Shown: positions 1 to 5,578 of the stretch, piece by piece
Layout of the letters: every line of letters starts with the position of its first letter
Position numbering within the stretch: position 1 is the stretch's first letter
Origin: Synergistaceae bacterium
Lineage (GTDB): Bacteria; Synergistota; Synergistia; Synergistales; Aminobacteriaceae
Length of the DNA stretch: 5,578 nucleotides
Direction of reading: 5' to 3'
Assembly: GCA_017427625.1 (NCBI GenBank)
Contig: JAFRSL010000252.1
Location: forward strand, 1 to 5,578
Translations under genes and position numbers: made by a program
The notes under the pieces: generated by a model
Databases searched by the model: none
Told to the model about the DNA's origin: nothing
Seen by the model: only the letters and a program-made list of their open reading frames with translations

Positions 1-17
1 GAAAGGAGAGGTCATTC

Positions 18-245
18 ATGGAAGAATATTTCATGTGTCGATTTATTGATGCACAGTTTGGAAATATTGACGCATTGATGGAATGTAATCTAGCTTATCA
101 GGAGGCTTATGAGACAGAGAAAGCTAATGACATCAAGGAAGAAATTATGGAGCTTCGCGGAGAAGTAAAGGCTCTCGGCACAAAAATGGATGTATTAACG
201 GCAAAACTTGATTTATTGCTCAGTGAACGTGCGGGGCATATATGA
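18..245 (+). CDS. Small coiled-coil protein of unknown function (75 aa)
   Basis: I do not recognise this protein. The start is supported by a strong Shine-Dalgarno sequence, AGGAGAGG at 4-11, six bases before the ATG. A second in-frame ATG at 33 has no comparable site. There is no signal peptide or membrane segment. The N-terminal half (residues 1-35) is acidic with several aromatic residues. The C-terminal half has a nearly perfect heptad pattern: Ile39, Ile43, Leu46, Val50, Leu53, Met57, Leu60, Leu64 and Leu67 are spaced alternately by 4 and 3. This predicts one amphipathic helix that probably forms a coiled coil. It precedes serC on the same strand by 42 bases, with no terminator visible between them, so cotranscription is possible. 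A link to serine synthesis is not shown. The gene looks more AT-rich than serC. The clean ribosome site and helix pattern make it likely to be real. Confidence 0.65.
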   Translation: MEEYFMCRFIDAQFGNIDALMECNLAYQEAYETEKANDIKEEIMELRGEVKALGTKMDVLTAKLDLLLSERAGHI

Positions 246-272
246 TTAGTGTAGAATGTATAGAACTTTGTG

Positions 273-280
273 AAAGGAGA
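273..280 (+). promoter_or_regulatory. Shine-Dalgarno site that fixes the serC start at TTG 288
   Basis: AAAGGAGA lies seven bases before the TTG at 288-290, which is ideal spacing. The same bases would be codons 2-4 of the longer frame starting at GTG 270, and that start has no purine-rich site of its own. The TTG start also gives the N-terminus expected for SerC: a few residues, then the conserved FSAGPA segment. Confidence 0.85.
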
Positions 281-287
281 TATTTAT

Positions 288-1367
288 TTGAGCAGAGTAT
301 ACAATTTCAGCGCAGGCCCGGCGGTTTTGCCTGAGGAAGTCCTGAGGACAGCGCAGGCAGAAATGTTAGAGTACGGCAATTCCGGCATGTCCGTTATGGA
401 GATGAGCCACCGTTCAAAGGATTTCGAGGAGATTCTCTTCACGGCAGAGAAAGACCTCCGTACCCTCATGGGAATCCCCGAAAATTATCGCGTCCTCTTC
501 CTTCAGGGCGGAGGCTGCACACAGTTCGCAATGATCCCGATGAACCTCATGCGTCATAAGTCAGCGGATTACATCGTTACCGGCCAGTGGAGCAAGAAGG
601 CTGCGCAGGAAGCAAAGATTTTCGGCAAAGCAAACGTCATAGCAACCTCAGAGGACAGGAATTATTCCTACATTCCCGACCTCTCGGATTTGAACGTTAC
701 TCCCGATGCCGATTACGTTTACATTTGCCAGAATGAGACGGTTCACGGCACAACAATACGAACGCTGCCCAACACGAAAGGCAAGACTCTCGTCGCTGAT
801 GTCTCATCAATGTTCCTGAGTGAGCCTGTTGACGTCAGCAAGTACGGCATAATCTGGGGAGGCGTTCAAAAGAATGTAGGCCCTGCGGGAGTTACAATCG
901 TTATAATCCGCGATGACCTAATTACGGACGACGTTCTTCCGTTTACGCCGACGATGATGAAGTACAAGACCCACGCAGACAGCAAATCGCTCTACAACAC
1001 CCCGCCATGCTACAACATTTACATTTGCGGACTCGTGTTCAAGTGGCTTCTGAAGCTCGGCGGAACTGAGGCGATGCACAAAATCAATATGGCCAAAGCA
1101 CAGTTACTCTACGATTATCTTGACGGCTCGAAGATCTTTCATGGTACTGTCGAGAAGAAAGACCGCTCGCTCATGAACGTTCCTTTCGTTACGGGAAGCA
1201 AAGAGCTTGACGCTGAGTTTGTCGCAGAAGCAGAGAAGGCAGGCCTCCGAAACATCAAGGGTCATCGTTCAGTCGGAGGAATGAGGGCATCTCTCTATAA
1301 CGCTATGCCGATTGAGGGCGTGAAGGCACTCGTTGATTTCATGGCCGACTTTGAGGGGAGACACTAA
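288..1367 (+). CDS. serC: Phosphoserine aminotransferase SerC (359 aa)
   Basis: This PLP-dependent class V aminotransferase converts 3-phosphohydroxypyruvate and glutamate to O-phosphoserine and 2-oxoglutarate in the cytosol, the second step of serine synthesis. Counting from the TTG start, the sequence shows: the N-terminal FSAGPAVLP segment; MSHRS with His41 and Arg42, which correspond to the substrate-contacting pair of the E. coli enzyme; the GGGCTQF loop near residues 74-80; Trp101, which stacks on the cofactor in the family; Asp171 in VADVSS, the pyridine-nitrogen partner; the Schiff-base lysine Lys195 in GGVQKNVGPAG; and the C-terminal HRSVGGMRASLYNA block (326-339) with its phosphate- and carboxylate-binding arginines. 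The length matches the usual 360 or so residues, with no gaps. A longer frame opens at GTG 270 but is disfavoured by the ribosome site. The gene directly abuts serA, which supports an operon. Confidence 0.96.
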   Translation: MSRVYNFSAGPAVLPEEVLRTAQAEMLEYGNSGMSVMEMSHRSKDFEEILFTAEKDLRTLMGIPENYRVLFLQGGGCTQFAMIPMNLMRHKSADYIVTGQWSKKAAQEAKIFGKANVIATSEDRNYSYIPDLSDLNVTPDADYVYICQNETVHGTTIRTLPNTKGKTLVADVSSMFLSEPVDVSKYGIIWGGVQKNVGPAGVTIVIIRDDLITDDVLPFTPTMMKYKTHADSKSLYNTPPCYNIYICGLVFKWLLKLGGTEAMHKINMAKAQLLYDYLDGSKIFHGTVEKKDRSLMNVPFVTGSKELDAEFVAEAEKAGLRNIKGHRSVGGMRASLYNAMPIEGVKALVDFMADFEGRH

Positions 1368-2555
1368 ATGTTAGCACCGAAGGAACGCAAAATTTTCTGC
1401 CTCAACAACATTTCAAGCGTAGGTCTCGAAAAGTTCCGCAACGGTTACACTGTAACGGAGAACATTGACGAGGCCGCCGGGATTCTTGTTCGTTCAGCCG
1501 ACATGAAGGACACGAATTTCCCCGAAGGCCTCCGTGCAATCGCACGCGCAGGAGCAGGTGTCAACAACATTCCCATAGATCGCTGTTCGGAGGAAGGAAT
1601 CGTTGTCTTCAACACTCCCGGCGCAAACGCAAACAGTGTCAAGGAACTTGTGATTGCCGGATTACTTCTTGCGTCGCGGGACATTTTCGGCGGAATCTCA
1701 TGGGTTCGCGGGAATGCGGAGAAGGCTGACATTGCGAAGCTCGCCGAGAAAGCGAAGAAGAATTTTTCCGGCCACGAAATCAAAGGCAAGACGCTCGGAA
1801 TTATAGGTCTCGGAGCAATCGGGGTACAAGTCGCAAATTCAGCCGTAAGTCTCGGAATGAACGTTCTCGGATATGATCCCTACCTGTCCGTAAAGTCAGC
1901 TTGGATGTTAAGCCCAATGGTGAAACACGCAGACACTCCCGAAGAAGTTTACGCAGCTTCGGACTTCATCACAATTCACGTTCCTGCAATGGACTCGACA
2001 CGTCACATGATTAACGCTGAAGCAATAGCAAAGATGAAAGCGGGAGTGAAAATCCTGAACTTTGCGCGCGACGTTCTTGTTGACGAGGAGGCTTTGAGGG
2101 ACGCTGTGATTTCCGGCCATGTTGCAGGTTACGTCTCAGATTTCCCAAACGCTACGAGTGCGAACATTCCCGGGGCGGTCGTGCTTCCTCATCTTGGAGC
2201 GTCAACGGAAGAGGCCGAAGATAATTGCGCGGTTATGGCGGCGGTGCAGTTGCAGGATTACCTCGACAATGGCAACATCACAAACTCCGTGAACTTCCCG
2301 GAGGTCAACGCAGGATTATGCGGGGCTGAAGCAAGAGTAGCGATACTCCACCGCAACATTCCGGCCATGCTCTCAGGCATAACTTCATTCTTCGGGGACA
2401 ACGGCCTCAACATTGAGAACCTCATCAACAGGGCAAGAGGACAGTACGCATATACTCTCGTCGACATTTCTCACAAGATGCCGGACGATACGACGGACAG
2501 GCTTCGAGAGATTAACGGTGTGCTGAGAGTTAGAAGGGTGAAAGAGAGAAGCTAG
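1368..2555 (+). CDS. serA: D-3-phosphoglycerate dehydrogenase, ACT-domain type (395 aa)
   Basis: This enzyme should oxidise 3-phosphoglycerate to 3-phosphohydroxypyruvate with NAD, the committing step of serine synthesis. A substrate-binding domain (about 1-98 and 275-310) flanks a Rossmann domain with GLGAIG at 147-152 and the NAD-ribose acid Asp170. Arg42 in VRSADM fits the phosphate-contact arginine. The catalytic Arg234 (NFARD) and His275 (LPHLGAST) are present. The glutamate normally found in the DVFxxEP segment is absent: the region 257-263 reads SDFPNAT, and no acidic residue lies between Asp258 and Glu281. Residues about 323-392 form an ACT domain. His328, Asn330 and Asn348 match the serine-binding residues of E. 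coli SerA, so serine inhibition is expected. The ATG follows the serC stop with no gap, and GAGGGGAG at 1353-1360 is its ribosome site. Position beside serC supports the assignment over other 2-hydroxyacid dehydrogenases. Confidence 0.92.
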   Translation: MLAPKERKIFCLNNISSVGLEKFRNGYTVTENIDEAAGILVRSADMKDTNFPEGLRAIARAGAGVNNIPIDRCSEEGIVVFNTPGANANSVKELVIAGLLLASRDIFGGISWVRGNAEKADIAKLAEKAKKNFSGHEIKGKTLGIIGLGAIGVQVANSAVSLGMNVLGYDPYLSVKSAWMLSPMVKHADTPEEVYAASDFITIHVPAMDSTRHMINAEAIAKMKAGVKILNFARDVLVDEEALRDAVISGHVAGYVSDFPNATSANIPGAVVLPHLGASTEEAEDNCAVMAAVQLQDYLDNGNITNSVNFPEVNAGLCGAEARVAILHRNIPAMLSGITSFFGDNGLNIENLINRARGQYAYTLVDISHKMPDDTTDRLREINGVLRVRRVKERS

Positions 2556-2566
2556 GAAAACGTTTT

Positions 2567-2598
2567 GCCTCCTCCTGAGTTATGGGGGAGGCGTTTTT
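2567..2598 (+). terminator. Rho-independent terminator of the serC-serA unit
   Basis: GCCTCCTCC (2567-2575) pairs with GGGGGAGGC (2584-2592), giving a 9-bp stem with one G-T wobble and an 8-base loop. A run of five T follows at 2594-2598. It begins 11 bases after the serA stop, so it ends the upstream transcription unit and separates it from the reductase gene. Confidence 0.85.
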
Positions 2599-2677
2599 GT
2601 GTCATGAGTTTTCACGTTCAGACAATGCCGAAACTGCTTATTTCTTGGAAACTGATGTTCTATGTCGAGGATATAGT

Positions 2678-2705
2678 TTGCTAAAATACCATTATTTGAT
2701 AAAAT
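2678..2705 (+). promoter_or_regulatory. Probable sigma-70 promoter with extended -10 for the exported reductase
   Basis: The -35 candidate TTGCTA (2678-2683, 4 of 6 consensus bases) is followed after 16 bases by TAAAAT (2700-2705, 5 of 6). The -10 is preceded by TG one base upstream, giving TGATAAAAT, an extended -10. Transcription would start near 2712, leaving a leader of about 30 bases that contains the ribosome site AGGGGG (2728-2733) ten bases before the ATG. A competing pair is TTGATA (2696-2701) with CATAAT (2720-2725) at 18 bases, but its start point would fall inside the ribosome site. The stretch 2599-2677, between the terminator and this promoter, shows no gene, clear operator or riboswitch. 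Confidence 0.5.
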
Positions 2706-2743
2706 AGTACAATTCATATCATAATCTAGGGGGTAATGTTCCA

Positions 2744-4834
2744 ATGAAGAAAAATTTTGCGTTAATTGGTTCGGCGGTCTGCATGATGGTATTACTCATC
2801 AGCTCTGCGGTCTTTGCAGCTACCTTCACTCCTGGCACCTATGAAGGAACTGGCAAAGGGTACGGTGAAAAAGTACCAGTAGCAGTTACCGTTACTGTCG
2901 ATGAGAACGCCATAACTGCTGTCAACATCTCCGGCAGTGAGGAAATTCCCTTCGGTCAGATGAACTTCGACAAATACTCCCAAGCTCTGATCGGACGCTC
3001 GGATGGAGAGATTGATGCAGTCTCAGGTGCAACGATGACTCGTGACGGCATAAGAGAGGCAGTAGAAAATGCTTTGTCTAAGGCCCGTCTCTCTTCTGGA
3101 ACTGCAGAGAAAGCGGCAGAGACTGTGTTGAAAGCCGGCACATACACCGCATCCGCAACAGGCATGGACGGTGAAGTCAAGGTTACTGTTGAAGTGGCGG
3201 ACAACCGCATTAAGTCTGTGAGCATCGAAGACAATGAGACTGCTGGCGTCGGTGATAAGGCTCTCGCGCTGATTGCCGATCAGGTCATTGAGCATCAGTC
3301 GCTCGCAGTGGATAGCATATCAGGTGCTACAGTCTCATCCGCCGCGATGAAAAAAGCGTTGGAGGATGCTCTGAGTCAGGCAGGAGCTGACCTCAAAGAC
3401 TGGAGAGGCAGAAAAATCCCCGTAGAAGTCAAAGATGAGGACTTCACCTATGACATCGTTGTTGTCGGGGCTGGCTACGCTGGAATACAGGCGGCGTTGA
3501 AGGCTTCTCTTGACGGGGCGAAAGTTGCTCTTCTGGAAAAGCTGGGCATCGTCGGCGGAACTTCCATCTTCTCATCAGGGGCTTTTGTGGCGGCATTCAC
3601 GAAGGAAGAAGTCCCTGAGAAAGTCCAGATATGGATTAACAGGAACACGGAGTTTCTCAACAAGATTGACCGCGACAAACTCAACAAAGCGATGGAGAAT
3701 GCTCCCGAGATCATAGCCCTGTACTCAGAGATGGGGATTCACGGAAAACCCTACAAGGGAACAGGCTGGGGAATCGATGCTTCGGAAAAAGCCATCAAGA
3801 ATGCTTCCACAGTCAAACTCGCCGATGTCGCAGTTCATGCAAAGGGCGGAGAGTACCTTCTCGACACATTGATGAAGAGGTTGGAGAAGAACGGCGTTGA
3901 TGTGTTTGTGAATACTCCGGCCACCAGTCTCATCACAGAAGAGGGCGCGGTTCGCGGCGTAGTATGCAATACAAAGCGCGGTGTAAAAACTTTCCATGCA
4001 AAGGCAGTCATCCTAGCCACAGGAACATTTGCAAGGAACGCCGAACTTGCCAAAGAACTTGATCCGGGTTCGGAATACAACTTCACAGCGGCATCAAAGG
4101 GCGATGAGGGCGACGGCATCATAATGGCCAGGAAGCTCGGCGCAGTGCTCTACCCATACCAGCACAAGATGAGCGGTATCTTCGCACCGGATCCTTACGA
4201 CATGCCATTGGTTGGACAGCCGTCGAACAGCTACCCTTTCAACTGCTTGCTCGTAACCAGCAAGGGAGAGAGAAAGGTCTCAGAGACTGCCGGAAGCCAT
4301 TTCCAGACAGAGTACTTCATCGAAGAAAATGCTCCTGACTTTGGATGGGTTGTTATGGATCAGGCCATTGCGGACAGATTCCTGAACCTTGAGAAGTACC
4401 TCAAAGCGACGGAAGAGGGCAGTACATACATCGAAGCCTACAAGGCCTCTTCCCTTGAGGAACTGGCAAAGAAGATGAAGGTGGATGCCACAGTTCTTGC
4501 CGCTACCGTAACCCGCTACAACGAACTCTGCAAAGCGGGCAGGGATGACGATTTCGGAAAAGACCCGAAGTATCTGGACCCCATCGACGACGGCACGTAT
4601 TACGCTGTGAAAGAGTACGACCTGACCAGAGGGGAATACGGCGGCATCGTAACCAATGAAAAGGCTCAGGTTGTGGACAAAGAAGGGCAGCCCATCAAAG
4701 GCCTTTACGCTGCTGGGCTCATCTCATCAGGCGAGCTGCTGGGGGACTTCTATCCAGGCATGGAAGCTCTTGGGATTTGCTCATACATGGGCTACATAGC
4801 AGGTAGAGAGGCTGCGGCAGAGATAGCTCGTTAA
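2744..4834 (+). CDS. Exported flavinylated FMN/FAD reductase, fumarate-reductase-like (696 aa)
   Basis: The layout is that of an extracytoplasmic terminal reductase. A Sec signal peptide (1-25) has a Lys-Lys start, a hydrophobic core and a likely type I peptidase cut after Val-Phe-Ala25. It has no lipobox and no twin arginine. Two FMN-binding domains follow (about 28-113 and 129-212), each ending in an ApbE-type flavinylation motif: DAVSGATMT at 91-99 and DSISGATVS at 190-198, with Thr97 and Thr196 the likely covalent FMN sites. A FAD_binding_2 domain follows from about residue 235, with GAGYAG at 242-247, the ribose acid Glu265, GGTSIFSSGAF at 271-281, ILATGTF near 423-429 and a C-terminal FAD segment GLYAAGLISSGELLG (653-667). 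There is no CxxCH heme motif. By alignment from memory to flavocytochrome c3, His474 matches His365, but the positions of Arg402, His504 and Arg544 hold Ser518, Gly630 and Tyr670. A non-fumarate acceptor, perhaps another unsaturated organic acid, is therefore inferred. It has its own promoter and stands alone in its transcription unit. Confidence 0.88.
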   Translation: MKKNFALIGSAVCMMVLLISSAVFAATFTPGTYEGTGKGYGEKVPVAVTVTVDENAITAVNISGSEEIPFGQMNFDKYSQALIGRSDGEIDAVSGATMTRDGIREAVENALSKARLSSGTAEKAAETVLKAGTYTASATGMDGEVKVTVEVADNRIKSVSIEDNETAGVGDKALALIADQVIEHQSLAVDSISGATVSSAAMKKALEDALSQAGADLKDWRGRKIPVEVKDEDFTYDIVVVGAGYAGIQAALKASLDGAKVALLEKLGIVGGTSIFSSGAFVAAFTKEEVPEKVQIWINRNTEFLNKIDRDKLNKAMENAPEIIALYSEMGIHGKPYKGTGWGIDASEKAIKNASTVKLADVAVHAKGGEYLLDTLMKRLEKNGVDVFVNTPATSLITEEGAVRGVVCNTKRGVKTFHAKAVILATGTFARNAELAKELDPGSEYNFTAASKGDEGDGIIMARKLGAVLYPYQHKMSGIFAPDPYDMPLVGQPSNSYPFNCLLVTSKGERKVSETAGSHFQTEYFIEENAPDFGWVVMDQAIADRFLNLEKYLKATEEGSTYIEAYKASSLEELAKKMKVDATVLAATVTRYNELCKAGRDDDFGKDPKYLDPIDDGTYYAVKEYDLTRGEYGGIVTNEKAQVVDKEGQPIKGLYAAGLISSGELLGDFYPGMEALGICSYMGYIAGREAAAEIAR
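2825..3379 (+). repeat. Tandem pair of FMN-binding domains within the reductase gene
   Basis: Two copies of the same fold lie at about 2825-3082 and 3128-3379. Each opens with a GTY turn (residues 31-33 and 132-134), continues with beta strands of the form VxVTVxVxxNxIxxVxI, and ends with SGAT (94-97 and 193-196), followed by a helix ending in ENALSKA or EDALSQA. The GTY-to-SGAT spacing is 63 and 61 residues. The copies are related at the protein level but diverged, so this is an old domain duplication and not a recent DNA repeat. Confidence 0.85.
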
Positions 4835-4865
4835 GAAAAAGTTTTCTTGCGGTGTCTGAAAAAAA

Positions 4866-4901
4866 GCCCTCCGTATTTTTCACGGGGGGCAATGTTTTTT
4901 T
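4866..4901. terminator. Bidirectional terminator between convergent genes
   Basis: GCCCTCCGT (4866-4874) pairs with ACGGGGGGC (4882-4890), a 9-bp GC-rich stem with one wobble pair and a 7-base loop. On the + strand, seven T follow at 4895-4901, four bases after the stem. On the - strand the stem is followed directly by seven T (complement of the A run 4859-4865). It can therefore end both the reductase transcript and the PTS transcript. The + strand T run reaches the stop codon of the PTS gene. Confidence 0.88.
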
Positions 4902-5578
4902 ACGCTTCGACAGTTCCGAAAATCTCTCCAGCTTCGTACTTTTCGCCCGTCTTGAAGTCCATGAGCTTGCAGTCGTCGGAGTTTGTGATGATGAACGCGC
5001 TTATTGCTGATTTCCCTGCCGTTACGATCGCGGCCATGTCGAACTCCATGATCTTCTGTCCGGCCTTAAGCCTGTCGCCTTCCTTCACCTGAGGTCTGAA
5101 GCCTTTTCCGTTCATTGCAACAGTGTCAAGCCCAATGTGAATAAGTATCTCCGCCCCGTCATCAGACTTTATCCCAACAGCATGACGCGAGTCAGCAATC
5201 GACACGACCTCGCCATTAACAGGTGAGAAGACCACACCATTGTCGGGGATTATCCCGCAGCCCTGGCCGAGCATTCCTTCAGAGAATACGCCGTCGTTGA
5301 TCTCCTTGAGGGTGATATATTTCCCCGAAACAGGAGCATAGAGCATGTTCTTCGCGGCATCAATGGCCTTGTCCTCGCCAGCTTTCGCCGCAGGACCTCC
5401 GAGAACGAACGCTACAATTCCCGCCACAACTATGGATGTCGCAATCGCTACGAGTATGCCGATGATTGTATCCTGGAATATAGGCACAGCAAGAATCGTC
5501 GAGTACCCCATGACATATGCCCTTGCTCCCAAGAATCCGGCTACGATTCCACCTGCCGCACCTCCGGCCATGACGCCA
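4900..5578 (-). CDS. PTS sugar permease, C-terminal part: end of IIC plus glucose-type IIA domain (5' end outside window)
   Basis: The frame is still open at the right edge, so only the last 225 or so codons are seen. The ATG at 5571 is an internal Met, not a start. Counting from that Met, residues 1-60 are Gly/Ala-rich and hydrophobic, with a clear membrane helix at about 34-58. They resemble the end of a IIC sugar-transport domain. After a linker (60-76) comes a complete EIIA domain of the glucose family: APVSG at 79-83, VFSEGMLGQG at 95-104, the helper His130 in RHAVGI, the phosphorylated His145 in ILIHIGLDTV, then GDRLKAGQ and an FD motif at 177-178. The IIC-then-IIA order fits the beta-glucoside, sucrose or trehalose type multidomain permeases, which phosphorylate a sugar while importing it. 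The substrate cannot be read from this part. It converges on the reductase gene and shares its terminator. Confidence 0.92.
   Translation of the reverse strand, partial: GVMAGGAAGGIVAGFLGARAYVMGYSTILAVPIFQDTIIGILVAIATSIVVAGIVAFVLGGPAAKAGEDKAIDAAKNMLYAPVSGKYITLKEINDGVFSEGMLGQGCGIIPDNGVVFSPVNGEVVSIADSRHAVGIKSDDGAEILIHIGLDTVAMNGKGFRPQVKEGDRLKAGQKIMEFDMAAIVTAGKSAISAFIITNSDDCKLMDFKTGEKYEAGEIFGTVEA

Noticed and set aside
246..272. Possible promoter between the small gene and serC, with TAGAAT at 252-257 as a -10
   Set aside because: No acceptable -35 lies at the right distance, where the sequence is GC-rich coding DNA. Read-through from upstream is simpler.
1445..1789. A 114-codon open frame on the - strand inside serA, and similar - strand frames within serC and the reductase gene
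   Set aside because: These are shadows of strongly supported coding sequence. Their products have skewed composition, and they have no ribosome sites or recognisable domains.
2599..2677. Non-coding stretch checked for a riboswitch, small RNA or operator
   Set aside because: No stable stem, conserved aptamer core or clear dyad was seen. It looks like plain intergenic sequence.
2756..2788. Possible lipoprotein signal around Cys13 of the reductase
   Set aside because: The residues before the cysteine are Ser-Ala-Val, not a lipobox with Gly, Ala or Ser at -1. The cysteine sits within the hydrophobic core, and a good type I cleavage site follows at Ala25.
4833..4848. Inverted repeat AAGAAAA / TTTTCTT right after the reductase stop
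   Set aside because: The spacer is only two bases and the arms are almost all A-T, so a stable hairpin is unlikely. The GC-rich hairpin just downstream explains termination.
4847..5092. An 81-codon open frame on the + strand after the reductase gene
   Set aside because: It runs across the terminator hairpin and lies antisense to the well-supported EIIA domain of the PTS gene. It has no ribosome site and its protein looks like no family.

Overview
The window is ordinary bacterial chromosomal DNA of roughly balanced base composition. It carries four recognisable protein genes and one small unknown gene. No phage, transposon, CRISPR, tRNA or rRNA sequence was seen. The gene set suggests an anaerobic or facultative bacterium: a clostridial-looking serine synthesis pair, an exported FMN/FAD reductase of the fumarate-reductase superfamily, and a PTS sugar permease. 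A Firmicutes or Synergistota-type host is a reasonable guess, but the sequence does not fix the taxon.

Left part (1-2598, + strand): a 75-residue coiled-coil protein of unknown function, then serC and a serA-type gene, closed by a Rho-independent terminator. serC and serA abut exactly (TAA followed directly by ATG). Together they encode two of the three steps of the phosphorylated serine pathway: 3-phosphoglycerate to 3-phosphohydroxypyruvate (SerA), then to phosphoserine (SerC). The SerA protein has a C-terminal ACT domain whose serine-contact residues look intact, so feedback inhibition is likely. It lacks the usual catalytic glutamate of the 2-hydroxyacid dehydrogenase triad. serC most likely starts at a TTG at 288, because the only good ribosome binding site lies inside the longer GTG-started frame.

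Middle part (2599-4834, + strand): an AT-rich intergenic region with a probable extended -10 promoter, then a single 696-residue gene. The protein has a Sec signal peptide, two tandem FMN-binding domains each with an ApbE-type flavinylation motif, and a FAD-dependent fumarate-reductase-like domain. It looks like an exported terminal reductase fed through covalent FMNs. Three of the four fumarate-contacting positions known from flavocytochrome c3 appear substituted, so the acceptor is probably not fumarate. This is the most interesting item in the window. No electron-donating partner or apbE gene is present here.

Right part (4835-5578): a strong hairpin with T-runs on both sides acts as a shared terminator for the reductase gene and a convergent gene on the - strand. 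That gene is the 3' part of a PTS permease (end of the IIC membrane domain plus a glucose-type IIA domain). It runs off the right edge of the window.
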